Assembly (NCBI GenBank): GCA_964641695.1
Contig: CAZXKG010000041.1
Location: forward strand, 1 to 21,319
Source: RHKX01 sp964641695
GTDB lineage: Bacteria; Actinomycetota; Thermoleophilia; Solirubrobacterales; 70-9
Direction: 5' to 3'
DNA: 21,319 nucleotides
In this document: positions 5,877 through 12,605 of the stretch, one piece after another
How the letters are laid out: each line of letters begins with the position of its first letter
Position numbering within the stretch: the stretch's first letter is position 1
Program-made: the position numbers and the translations under genes
Notes under the pieces: model-generated
What the model was told of the DNA's origin: nothing
Database searches by the model: none
What the model saw: the letters and a program-made list of their open reading frames with translations, nothing else

Positions 5877-6625
5877 TCCTCCGCCCCGCCGCAGTCCCGC
5901 TGCTGGCCGCGACGCTCCTCCTCGCTCTCGCCACGCTCTCGGCTGACCGCGCCGGGGCGGCGAACGCCCGCGTGGCGATCGCCAACTACATGTGGACCCC
6001 GGCCGAGATCGACCTCGACCTCGGCGAGCACGTGACCTGGTACTGGACCGGCCCGGACACCATGCACTCGGTCACCGGAACCAGCGCGAACGCCAAGGAC
6101 ATCGACACCGATCCGCAGTCGAGGCTGCCCGAGCACGCGCTCGGCGACAGCTTCCAGCACACCTTCGATCAGCCCGGCACCTACCGCTTCCACTGCAAGC
6201 TGCACACCCTCGTCCAGGGGACCGTGATCGTCTCGGATCGGCCGGGCGACCCGATCACCGAGCCCGACCCGGTCCCGAAGATCAACGTCGACCGCTCCAA
6301 GCCGGTGCTTCGCGATGTCAGGCTGGGGGCGAGCAAGTTCGGCCGCAAGGGGACGAGCCTGAAGTTCTCGCTCAACGACCGCGGCCGCCTCGACGCCGAG
6401 TACTTCCGCTACGGGCGCAAGGGCAAGCGTCACCAGGCCAAGCGCAGCTTCGCCGGATGGGCGAAGTGGAAGGCCTACATCGGCTGGAACGGGGTGCGGA
6501 TCGGCGGCCGATCGAAGAACTTCAAACCCCGCCCCGGGCGCTACGAGGCGGTGCTCAGGGCGATCGACCAGACCGAGAACGAGTCGAAGCCGAAGCGCGT
6601 CCGCTTCACGATCCGGCGCAGGTGA
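5858..6625 (+). CDS. Secreted cupredoxin with C-terminal beta-sandwich domain; axial methionine missing
   Basis: I place the start at the TTG at 5858: AGGGGA (5845-5850) lies 7 nt upstream and the translation opens as a textbook signal peptide (MVHRRLILRP, hydrophobic core, cleavage near DRAGA-AN, residue 35). It overlaps the oxidase stop by 19 bp. Residues 37-126 form a plastocyanin-like domain with H70, C113 and H116 as copper ligands. The next residues are TLVQG, so no Met is available; V119 or Q120 occupies the axial position. Residues 148-255 form a second beta-rich domain ending GRYEAVLRAIDQTEN..KRVRFTI, a Fibronectin/Ig-like pattern common at the ends of actinobacterial secreted proteins. 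Likely an electron-transfer or copper-carrying partner of the oxidase. The start codon is the least certain point. Confidence 0.8.
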   Translation: MVHRRLILRPAAVPLLAATLLLALATLSADRAGAANARVAIANYMWTPAEIDLDLGEHVTWYWTGPDTMHSVTGTSANAKDIDTDPQSRLPEHALGDSFQHTFDQPGTYRFHCKLHTLVQGTVIVSDRPGDPITEPDPVPKINVDRSKPVLRDVRLGASKFGRKGTSLKFSLNDRGRLDAEYFRYGRKGKRHQAKRSFAGWAKWKAYIGWNGVRIGGRSKNFKPRPGRYEAVLRAIDQTENESKPKRVRFTIRRR

Positions 6626-6673
6626 GCCGGTCGCGTTGTGCTGTCTGGGGCACACTCGGGGGCGGCCGAGCGC

Positions 6674-6679
6674 TACGAT
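6674..6679 (+). promoter_or_regulatory. tatA: -10-like box (TACGAT) of tatA
   Basis: TACGAT ends 6 nt before the tatA ATG at 6686, implying leaderless transcription. This separates the tat genes from the copper cassette as an independent unit, though read-through is possible because no terminator is evident between them. Confidence 0.5.
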
Positions 6680-6685
6680 GGGCAG

Positions 6686-6943
6686 ATGCCGAACATCGGT
6701 CCACTCGAGCTGGCGATCGTTTTGATCATCGCCCTCGTCATCTTCGGCCCCAAGCGGCTTCCCGAGTTGGGACGTTCGCTGGGCAACGGGCTGCGTGAGT
6801 TCAAGTCCTCGGTCAGCGGCGATCACGACGAGCCCGACGAGCCCGAAGTGATCGAGAACGAGCCGGACATCACGACGGCCGCCTACGAAGATGAGCGGGA
6901 GCCTGCGGCAACGGGCGCCGGCGACCGAGCAACAACTCCCTGA
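6686..6943 (+). CDS. tatA: Sec-independent protein translocase subunit TatA
   Basis: The 85-residue protein begins with a short external segment (MPNIGPLE) and one transmembrane helix (about 8-22, LAIVLIIALVIF). The TatA/B hinge FGPKRLPELGRSLG follows, then an amphipathic helix (to about residue 45) and an acidic, disordered tail. The FGPKRLPELGR pattern is TatA-like. Polymerised TatA forms the passage for folded proteins recruited by TatC. No separate TatB is visible, as in many Gram-positive TatAC systems, where one TatA does both jobs. I chose the ATG at 6686 because the upstream extension has no family similarity and a -10 box lies immediately before this ATG. tatC follows after 35 bp. 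Confidence 0.95.
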   Translation: MPNIGPLELAIVLIIALVIFGPKRLPELGRSLGNGLREFKSSVSGDHDEPDEPEVIENEPDITTAAYEDEREPAATGAGDRATTP

Positions 6944-6978
6944 CCCACAGCGGGCGCCCAGAGACAGGCGGGTGACGA

Positions 6979-7737
6979 GTGGCGAGGTTCAAAGCTGCGG
7001 ACTTCGAGGATCGGATGACGATCGTCGAGCATCTCGACGAGCTTCGTAACCGCCTGATCGTCAGCGCGGTCGTCCTCGGCCTGGCGCTCGTTCTCTGCTT
7101 CTGGCAGAACCACCTGATCCTCGACGTCGCCAACGGTCCGTTGCCCGACGGCTACGAGCCGTTCACGTTCTCGCCGGCCGAGCCCTTCATGACGACGCTG
7201 ACGCTGTCGCTCTACGCCGCGATCCTGATCGCGCTGCCGGTCCTCCTCTACCAGATCTACGCCTTCGTCCTGCCCGCCTTCAGCCCGCAGGAGAAGCGCA
7301 CGATCGTGCCGCTGCTCCTGCTCGTTCCCGTCCTCTTCATCTCCGGCGTCGTCTTCGCCTACTTCGTGGTCGCGCCGGCCGCTTTGAACTTCCTCTTGAA
7401 CTTCAACGCCGACCAGTTCGACGTCGGCATCAGGGCCCGCGACTACTACAGCTTCTTCGCGCTGTCGCTGATCTCGGTCGGGATCCTGTTCCAGATCCCG
7501 ATCGGCATCCTCGCCGTCACCAGGCTCGGGATCGTCACCCCGGATCAGCTCGGAGCCAACCGTCGCTATGCGGTCCTGATCATCGCCGTCCTCGCGATGC
7601 TGCTTCCCGGGACCGACCCGGTGACGATGCTGATCTCGATGATCCCGCTCGTCATCCTGTTCGAGCTGAGCCTGCTCCTCGCCCGATGGCTGGGCCGTCC
7701 GCGGCAAGCGCAGTCGTCGGAGCTCGCCAACAACTAG
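6979..7737 (+). CDS. tatC: Sec-independent protein translocase subunit TatC
   Basis: A polytopic membrane protein of 252 residues with the six-helix TatC pattern. The N-terminal recognition motif HLDELRNRL includes E21 and R23, aligned with E15 and R17 of E. coli TatC. FVLPAFSPQEKR carries E105, the counterpart of the loop glutamate in the FxxPaLxxxE motif. The late VTPDQLGANRRYAVLI...LPGTDPVTMLISMIPL stretch (split here) is strongly conserved in the family. TatC binds the twin-arginine signal peptide. A GTG start at 6979 is used; an ATG at 7015 with GAGGA upstream is an alternative that would still retain the recognition motif. The multicopper oxidase upstream carries a twin-arginine signal and is a likely client. 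Confidence 0.96.
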   Translation: MARFKAADFEDRMTIVEHLDELRNRLIVSAVVLGLALVLCFWQNHLILDVANGPLPDGYEPFTFSPAEPFMTTLTLSLYAAILIALPVLLYQIYAFVLPAFSPQEKRTIVPLLLLVPVLFISGVVFAYFVVAPAALNFLLNFNADQFDVGIRARDYYSFFALSLISVGILFQIPIGILAVTRLGIVTPDQLGANRRYAVLIIAVLAMLLPGTDPVTMLISMIPLVILFELSLLLARWLGRPRQAQSSELANN

Positions 7738-7740
7738 GCT
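7735..7740 (+). promoter_or_regulatory. -10-like box (TAGGCT) overlapping the tatC stop codon
   Basis: TAGGCT begins with the TAG that terminates tatC and ends 7 nt before the ATG at 7748. It matches the geometry of the other putative leaderless promoters here. Confidence 0.45.
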
Positions 7741-7747
7741 CCCCCGC

Positions 7748-8521
7748 ATGCTTTTCGAACTAGGCGGCAGGCGGAAGCGCGTGATCCAGGTGATCTACGC
7801 ACTGCTGGCCCTGCTGATGGCGGTAGGCCTGGTCGGTCTCGGCATCGGCAGCGGCACCAGCGGGGGACTCTTCGACGCGCTCGGAATCGGCGGCGACGCC
7901 AGCACGGATCCCCAGTACGAGCAGCAGATCGAGCGGGCAGAGCAGACGCTCGCCACCGATCCCGACAACGAGCGCGCCCTGATCAACCTGGCCCGCACGA
8001 ACTTCCTGGCCGGGCAGTCCCGGGTCGAGGTCGACGAGAACGGCACTCCCTCGGTGCCGGAGCAGGCGATGGTCGAGTTCCGGGCGGCGACCGACGCCTG
8101 GGAGCGCTACCTGGACACGAACCCGAAGAAGCCGGACATGAGCGCGGCGACCCTGATGATCAGGGCCTACACCTACGTCGCCGGGTCGGACCCGACCCTC
8201 TTCGAGAGCGATCTCGAGCAGGTGGTGGCCGCGGCGCAGATCATCGCCGAAGGCCGTCCGAGCGCCGGTACGGAGCTTCAGCTCGCCCGCTTCGCCTACC
8301 TGGCCGGCGACGAGAAGACCGCGAAGGCGGCGGAGAAGCGCGCGCTCGCGGAGGCGCCGGACGCGGCCACCAAGCGGCAGATCGAGAACACGCTCACCCA
8401 GGCCAAGCGCCAGGGCAAGCAGATCGCCGCATCGCTCGAGCAGAGCGCTCCCGACAAGAGCGAGTTGCAGAACCCGCTGGGCGGCCTGGGCGGCTCAGCC
8501 GGCGCCGCGCCCAGCGGCTGA
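7748..8521 (+). CDS. Membrane-anchored TPR-like protein, function unknown
   Basis: The 257-residue protein has a positively charged start (GGRRKR), one membrane helix (about residues 12-36) and then an outward- or inward-facing helical domain. That domain contains tetratricopeptide-like units: QTLATDPDNERALINLARTNF (split across 66-88), a second unit with WERYLDTNPKKPD (118-130), and a third around LQLARFAYLAGDEKTAKAAE. The tail is glycine/alanine-rich and low in complexity (GGLGGSAGAAPSG). TPR domains mediate protein-protein contacts. It starts 10 bp after tatC but seems to have its own -10 box overlapping the tatC stop. An association with Tat export is suggested only by position. I do not recognise a named family. 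Confidence 0.82.
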   Translation: MLFELGGRRKRVIQVIYALLALLMAVGLVGLGIGSGTSGGLFDALGIGGDASTDPQYEQQIERAEQTLATDPDNERALINLARTNFLAGQSRVEVDENGTPSVPEQAMVEFRAATDAWERYLDTNPKKPDMSAATLMIRAYTYVAGSDPTLFESDLEQVVAAAQIIAEGRPSAGTELQLARFAYLAGDEKTAKAAEKRALAEAPDAATKRQIENTLTQAKRQGKQIAASLEQSAPDKSELQNPLGGLGGSAGAAPSG

Positions 8522-8551
8522 GCGACGGTCCACAGCGGCGAGCCGTCTCGC

Positions 8552-8557
8552 TACCAT
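8552..8557 (+). promoter_or_regulatory. -10-like box (TACCAT) of the tRNA-Lys gene
   Basis: TACCAT ends 11 nt before the mature tRNA 5' end. A convincing -35 is not visible. Confidence 0.35.
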
Positions 8558-8568
8558 CAAGACCTTCC

Positions 8569-8641
8569 GGGCCATTAGCTCAGCTGGTAGAGCAGGAGAC
8601 TCTTAATCTCAAGGTCGTAGGTTCGAGCCCTACATGGCCCA
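8569..8641 (+). tRNA. tRNA-Lys, anticodon CTT
   Basis: The 73-nt cloverleaf has a perfect 7-bp acceptor stem (GGGCCAT/ATGGCCC), D-arm GCTCAGCTGGTAGAGC, anticodon loop CTCTTAA with CTT at 8602-8604, T-arm containing GGTTCGAGCCC, and discriminator A at 8641. The CCA end is not encoded. The outermost pair of the anticodon stem is a G-A mismatch (27-43). AAG is the main lysine codon in this window, including the lysine-rich copper-cassette proteins, so this is the tRNA they would draw on. Confidence 0.97.
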
Positions 8642-8682
8642 TCTGACGGGACCAAAGCCCTCTGGGCGGAGTCCTCGTCGGC

Positions 8683-8793
8683 TCAGCGGCGTTCGTCGCC
8701 GGCGGCGTGATAGCTGAGGTACCAGGCGAAATGACGCACGACGGAGACGCCGATCATGGCGGGCGTGAGGGCTGGCACCAGGAGTCGCTTCAC
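8683..8793 (-). CDS. Possible 36-residue small hydrophobic protein
   Basis: Between the tRNA and the sugar dehydrogenase, the minus strand holds a GTG-started frame of 36 residues: MKRLLVPALTPAMIGVSVVR, then HFAWYLSYHAAGDERR and stop. AAGGTGG lies 7 nt before the start, a good ribosome binding site. Third positions are GC-rich and the product is a basic, hydrophobic, partly amphipathic peptide that could insert in or lie on the membrane. No family is recognised. It could be a chance frame; the ribosome site and coding-like composition are the only support. Confidence 0.38.
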   Translation of the reverse strand: MKRLLVPALTPAMIGVSVVRHFAWYLSYHAAGDERR

Positions 8794-8881
8794 GAGCTTC
8801 CACCTTACTCCCGGCTTCGGGGCCGTGCGCCGGGGATCCTGCAGTTTGCGGCGCCCGGAAGGCTTCGCCCGTGGGCATGCC

Positions 8882-8887
8882 TAGACT
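8882..8887 (+). promoter_or_regulatory. -10-like box (TAGACT) of the sugar dehydrogenase
   Basis: TAGACT ends 7 nt before the ATG at 8895, identical in sequence to the dcd box. It fixes the start as 8895 rather than the in-frame GTG at 8871. Confidence 0.5.
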
Positions 8888-8894
8888 GACGCGA

Positions 8895-10142
8895 ATGCGC
8901 ATCGCCGTCGTTGGACTCGGCTACGTCGGGCTACCGCTCGCCGCCGCCTTCGGCGGGGCGGGCCATGAGGTCGTGGGATTCGACGTCGACGAGGCGCGCG
9001 TCAGTCGCCTCCTTCGCGGGGAGAGCGACGTCGAGGACGTCTCCGCGGAGCAGCTCGCCGCGCTCGGCGAGCGGTTCGTGCCGACGACCGATGCGACCGC
9101 CCTGCGGGACTGCGAGGCGATCTTGATCTGCGTTCCCACGCCCCTCGCGGCGGCCCGTGAGCCCGATCTCACCTACGTGCGCGCCGCCGCGCAGATGATC
9201 GCCGGGCAGCTCCGCGAGGGTCAGCTCGTCGTGCTCGAGTCGACCACGTACCCGGGAACCACCCGCGAGGAGCTCCTGGATCCCTTGAGCGAGGCGTCGG
9301 GGCTCGAGGTCGGCGTCGGCTTCCACCTCGCCTACTCACCCGAGCGCATCGATCCGGGCCGCAGCTCCCACACGATCGCCGAGACGCCGAAGGTCGTGGG
9401 CGGGATGACCGACGCCTGCACGGCCCGCGCCGTCGCCGTCTACTCGGAGATCTGCGAGGAGGTGGTCACTGTCAGCTCGCCGGAGGCGGCCGAGCTCTCG
9501 AAGCTGCTCGAGAACACCTTCCGCTCGGTCAACATCGCGCTCGTGAACGAGCTCGCGCAGCTCACCGATCGGCTCGGCATCGACATCTGGGAGGTGATCG
9601 ACGCCGCCTCGACCAAGCCCTTCGGGTTCATGCGCTTCGAGCCCGGCCCGGGGATGGGCGGGCACTGCCTGCCGGTCGATCCGTTCTACCTCGCCTACAA
9701 GGCGCGCGAGCACGACTTCGTCACCGAGTTCGTCGAGCTGGCGGGCAAGATCAACCAGTCCCACCCGCTCTACTGCGCCGCGAAGGTGCAGCGGGCGCTC
9801 AACGACGTCGCCAAGCCGGTCATGGGGTCGAAGGTGATGATCCTCGGCGTCAGCTACAAGGCCGGCGTCGCCGACCTGCGCGAGTCCCCGGCGCTGAAGA
9901 TCATCGAGCGGCTGCGGGAGCTCGGCGCGAAGGTCAGCTACCACGATCCCCTGGTGCGCGAGCTTCCAGAGGTCGGGCTGAGCTCGGTCGACGTCGCCAC
10001 GGCCGTGGACGCCGACGTGGTGGCGATCGTCACCGCGCACCCGCAGGTCGATTACGGGGCGTTGGTCGCGGCGGCCCCCCTCGTCGTCGACTTCCGCGGC
10101 GTGACCCGGGGCCTCGACGCCGACAACGTGGTTCTGCTCTAG
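8895..10142 (+). CDS. Nucleotide-sugar 6-dehydrogenase, UDP-N-acetylglucosamine (WbpA/TviB-like) type
   Basis: The 415-residue enzyme oxidises C6 of a UDP-sugar to the uronic acid with two NAD+. An N-terminal Rossmann fold opens with VVGLGYVGLPLAAAFG (5-20). ICVPTPLAAAREPDLTYV (78-95) and LESTTYPGTTREEL (114-127) are the signatures that separate the UDP-HexNAc dehydrogenases from UDP-glucose dehydrogenases. The active centre has K203 in LSKLLENTFR and catalytic C258 in GPGMGGHCLPVDPFYL. The C-terminal UDP-binding domain includes ILGVSYKAGVADLRESPA (316-333). The product would feed cell-surface polysaccharide synthesis. The start at 8895 is set by a -10 box 7 nt upstream. No glycosyltransferase or other sugar gene is nearby, so the pathway cannot be named, and specificity between UDP-GlcNAc and UDP-ManNAc is not certain. 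Confidence 0.93.
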   Translation: MRIAVVGLGYVGLPLAAAFGGAGHEVVGFDVDEARVSRLLRGESDVEDVSAEQLAALGERFVPTTDATALRDCEAILICVPTPLAAAREPDLTYVRAAAQMIAGQLREGQLVVLESTTYPGTTREELLDPLSEASGLEVGVGFHLAYSPERIDPGRSSHTIAETPKVVGGMTDACTARAVAVYSEICEEVVTVSSPEAAELSKLLENTFRSVNIALVNELAQLTDRLGIDIWEVIDAASTKPFGFMRFEPGPGMGGHCLPVDPFYLAYKAREHDFVTEFVELAGKINQSHPLYCAAKVQRALNDVAKPVMGSKVMILGVSYKAGVADLRESPALKIIERLRELGAKVSYHDPLVRELPEVGLSSVDVATAVDADVVAIVTAHPQVDYGALVAAAPLVVDFRGVTRGLDADNVVLL

Positions 10143-10307
10143 ATGGTCGATGCCAAGTTCCCGCAGCTCCGGATGAAGCGCACGCCCACTTCGTCGTTCG
10201 GGCGCCGGATCACCACGCGCACCCTTGTCCGTAGCGCCACTACGCCCTGCGGGTGCGTGCAGCGCCCGGCTTGGTCGTGCACGTCATCGGGAATCAACCG
10301 TCTAGCC

Positions 10308-10997
10308 GTGTTCGCTCGGCGACGCTCGAAGCTCCGCGCGCGTGAGGATCGGCTCACGCTGGTCCTGGCCACGACCGCCGCCGCGGCGGGCGCGGCGGTC
10401 TTCGGGGGCGAGGTGGTCCGCCGCTACCGCCGCCGGATCGAGGTGCGCCATCAGGGCGAGGAGGCTGCATCCCACCACGCCGAAGGCCCGGTCGAGGCCT
10501 TGCAGGTCGCCGGGCAGGCCTCCCAGGACACGGTGATCGCCGCGGTCGCCGGCTACGGCGCCACCTCGCAGACCGAGACCGCGATGTTCAACCTCTTCTC
10601 CGGCTTCGTCGGCGCGACGATCTTCGCTCGCGTGTCCACTGCCGGCATCCGCGCGGGCTGGTGGCCGCTCGGCAACGTCAGCGTCGGTGGGCGGCACATC
10701 CACCACTTCGTCCCGGGCATCCTGCTGGCGTTCGGCTCCGGCGCGGCGGCGATCGTGACCGAGCGGCAGAGCCTCGAGACGGCGCTCGCGGTCCCCTTCG
10801 GCGTTGGCGTCGGGCTCACCTTCGACGAGGCGGCGTTGTTGCTCGACCTCAGGGACGTCTACTGGACCCCGGAGGGGATCCTCAGCGTCCAGCTCACGCT
10901 CGGCATGGCCTCGTTCCTGGGCGCCGTGATCGTCGGCATCAGGATGCTGCGCCGCGGTGAGGTCCGGGCCGAGCAGCAGGGCCTGATCCCGGCCTGA
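10308..10997 (+). CDS. Multi-pass membrane protein with HIHH motif, function unknown
   Basis: A 229-residue product is predicted from the GTG at 10308. The frame is open back to 10143, but codon use in 10143-10307 is not convincing. Membrane segments are likely near 17-35, 90-110, 134-150, 158-178 and 190-212. Two motifs stand out. GGRHIHHFVPGILL (127-140) leads into a membrane helix. LTFDEAALLLDLRDVYWTPEG (split at 170-190) follows at the end of another. Clustered His (130, 132, 133) and acidic residues (D173, E174, D183) at helix ends suggest a metal site or a small catalytic centre near the membrane surface. I have the impression that this motif pair recurs in uncharacterised actinobacterial membrane proteins, but I cannot name the family. 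Confidence 0.78.
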   Translation: MFARRRSKLRAREDRLTLVLATTAAAAGAAVFGGEVVRRYRRRIEVRHQGEEAASHHAEGPVEALQVAGQASQDTVIAAVAGYGATSQTETAMFNLFSGFVGATIFARVSTAGIRAGWWPLGNVSVGGRHIHHFVPGILLAFGSGAAAIVTERQSLETALAVPFGVGVGLTFDEAALLLDLRDVYWTPEGILSVQLTLGMASFLGAVIVGIRMLRRGEVRAEQQGLIPA

Positions 10998-11054
10998 GCC
11001 GATAGCGAGTCCGGCGGCACCGCTGCTCCGCCCAATGACCCCCTCCGCCTCATA

Positions 11055-11083
11055 CGGCGCCGATCCTCGAGGGATCGGCGCCG
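11055..11083. terminator. Bidirectional terminator between convergent genes
   Basis: CGGCGCCGATCC (11055-11066) and GGATCGGCGCCG (11072-11083) form a perfect 12-bp stem with a 5-nt loop. It starts 57 bp after the membrane protein stop and ends 1 bp before the stop of the convergent reductase. No T-tract follows on either strand. Confidence 0.75.
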
Positions 11084-11084
11084 A

Positions 11085-11828
11085 TCATCTGAGCTGATAG
11101 CGGGCGAAGAGCTCGTCGCCGGAGGCGAGCAGCCAGCGCAGCTCCAGCTCCCGCCGCGCTTCCGGCAGGCCGGAGAACAGCCCCGGGCCACTGCCACCAC
11201 CGATCGCCGCAGCCCGCGTGAGGAAGATCTCGTCGAGCAGCCCGGCCTGAAGCAGCACGGTGTGGAGGGTCGGCCCTCCCTCGCAGAGCAGGGCGCGGAT
11301 GCCGCGGGCGCTCCGCAGGTGACGGAGGGCGGCGGCGACGTCGACTCGCCCCGCGGCGTCGCCGATCCGCTCCACCTCCACCGCCGTCTCGGTCGGCGGC
11401 GCCACCTCGTCGCCCGCGGTGATCAGCAGCACGCGGCCCTCGCCGGCGGTGAACAGGGGCGCGTCCCACGGCAACGTCCCCAAGCTGCCGGCGAGGATCA
11501 CCATCAGCGGATCAGGCTCGAGGCCGCGCCGCTCGCGCAGCTCACGCTTGGCTGGATCGGCGACGGGACGGCCGTAGCGCTCGGCCCGCATCGTGCCGCC
11601 ACCGATCATGACCGCGTCGGCTGTGGTCCTCAGGCCGACCAGCATCGCCGTGTCGTCGTCGCTGCCGATCTCCCCGGAGACCCCACCGATCGTCGCCTCC
11701 CCGTCGACGGTGAGGGCGAAGTTCGTGAACACGTAGGGTCGCGCATCCCCCGCCAGGGAGGCAGGGTCGAAGCTCTCCATCTGCTCGGAGACGGTCGTCT
11801 CGGCGGGGTCGGGAAGCAGCCGCCTCAT
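11085..11828 (-). CDS. RibD C-terminal/dihydrofolate-reductase-like NADPH-dependent reductase
   Basis: The 247-residue protein resembles the reductase half of RibD. It opens the fold with RPYVFTNFALTVDGEATIGG. SDDDTAMLVGLRTTADAVMIGGGT follows (split around 56-78), typical of the NADPH-binding region. A late LLCEGGPTLHTVLLQAGLLDE (split) is the hallmark of pyrimidine-reductase domains. RibD-C reduces a ribosylamino-pyrimidine in riboflavin synthesis, but no deaminase domain is fused here and no other rib gene is near, so its substrate may differ. Stand-alone members of this family are common in actinobacteria. It begins 25 bp downstream of the HAD gene's stop and may be cotranscribed with it. 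Cytoplasmic. Confidence 0.88.
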   Translation of the reverse strand: MRRLLPDPAETTVSEQMESFDPASLAGDARPYVFTNFALTVDGEATIGGVSGEIGSDDDTAMLVGLRTTADAVMIGGGTMRAERYGRPVADPAKRELRERRGLEPDPLMVILAGSLGTLPWDAPLFTAGEGRVLLITAGDEVAPPTETAVEVERIGDAAGRVDVAAALRHLRSARGIRALLCEGGPTLHTVLLQAGLLDEIFLTRAAAIGGGSGPGLFSGLPEARRELELRWLLASGDELFARYQLR

Positions 11829-11853
11829 CTCGACCCGGCGAGACGGCCCCGAC

Positions 11854-12537
11854 TCAGCAGCCGAGCTTCTTGGCGGCGTCGCGGAGGGTCTTGACCTCCG
11901 CGGTCGGCTTCTTCTTGCCGCTCTCCAGCTTCTCGCCGTGGCGGTTGATCCAGATCACCGGGACGCGCATCTTCAGCAGCGGTTCGACGTCCGCGTAGTA
12001 GCCGCTGGTGATGTGGACCCAGCCCTTCTTCTTGCCGATCCGGCGCGCGCACTCCTTGAAGTGGGCGGGCTCGGGCTTGTAGCTGCGCACCTGCTGGGCG
12101 GTGACGACGAGATCGAGCTCGGTTCGCAGGTGACGGCGCGAGACGCCGAGCAGCTTGTCGTCGATGTTGGAGACGATCCCGAGGTTGTACTTCTCACGAA
12201 GCCGGTCCATCGCGGCGTTGGACTCGCGGAACGGGTGCCAGTCGGCGATCGAGTTGGGCAGGAACTGGGCCCGAGAGGGCTCCAGCGCCCAATCGAACTC
12301 GGCGGCCGCCTTGACCAGGGCGCGGCGCAGCACCTCGGCGTAGAGCTCGTAGGAGCCGCCCATCACCTCGTAGTGCACTTCGAAGAACTTCTGCAGCAGT
12401 GCTTTGACGTCCAGGGTCAGTCCGTCTTCGGCGGCTTCCCGCTGAAGAACTTCGCTGATCCCCTTCTCCCAGTCGATCAGGGTGCCGTAGCAATCAACGG
12501 TCACCCACTCGATCTCGCTTCGTTTAGGTAGGGGCAT
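11854..12537 (-). CDS. HAD-superfamily hydrolase, haloacid dehalogenase type II-like
   Basis: The 227-residue protein carries motif I VDCYGTLIDWE with the nucleophile D15, motif II IVSNID (S123-N124), the lysine motif SYKPEPAHF (K154), and a motif IV region ITSGYYADVEPLLK with D183. It ends in VPVIWINRHGE, which is characteristic of L-2-haloacid dehalogenases and their relatives. Genuine dehalogenases also need specific Arg/Asn/Trp cap residues, which I cannot confirm, so a phosphatase or another dehalogenase-like role is open. The cap domain lies at about 27-100. A minus-strand CATAAT -10 box ends 11 nt before the ATG. The reductase gene follows closely and may share the transcript. Confidence 0.88.
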   Translation of the reverse strand: MPLPKRSEIEWVTVDCYGTLIDWEKGISEVLQREAAEDGLTLDVKALLQKFFEVHYEVMGGSYELYAEVLRRALVKAAAEFDWALEPSRAQFLPNSIADWHPFRESNAAMDRLREKYNLGIVSNIDDKLLGVSRRHLRTELDLVVTAQQVRSYKPEPAHFKECARRIGKKKGWVHITSGYYADVEPLLKMRVPVIWINRHGEKLESGKKKPTAEVKTLRDAAKKLGC

Positions 12538-12548
12538 GAGGGCGCGGA

Positions 12549-12554
12549 ATTATG
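12549..12554 (-). promoter_or_regulatory. -10 box (CATAAT) of the HAD gene
   Basis: Minus-strand CATAAT differs from the TATAAT consensus at one position and lies 11 nt before the ATG at 12537. No good -35 is seen. Confidence 0.5.
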
Positions 12555-12583
12555 GCAGGGGTCGCTCGCCGGGGCAGTGGCGG

Positions 12584-12595
12584 TGCCCCGGGGCA
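12584..12595. other. 12-bp perfect palindrome TGCCCCGGGGCA
   Basis: This short self-complementary site lies between the HAD promoter and the hairpin at 12606-12637. It is an operator candidate or simply part of the terminator region. Confidence 0.3.
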
Positions 12596-12605
12596 GGCGG
12601 ATCGG

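Noticed and set aside
8642..8670. Possible terminator after tRNA-Lys (GCCC-TCT-GGGC)
   Set aside because: A 4-bp stem with a 3-nt loop and no T-run is too weak to call.
10139..10307. Minus-strand frame between the sugar dehydrogenase and the membrane protein, with a product containing RVRVVIRRPN, and the N-terminal 55-codon extension of the plus-strand frame over the same bases
   Set aside because: Neither has a ribosome binding site or a coding-like character, and the two overlap each other. The plus-strand gene gains a sensible start at 10308. I treat the 165 bp as intergenic with no recognisable content.
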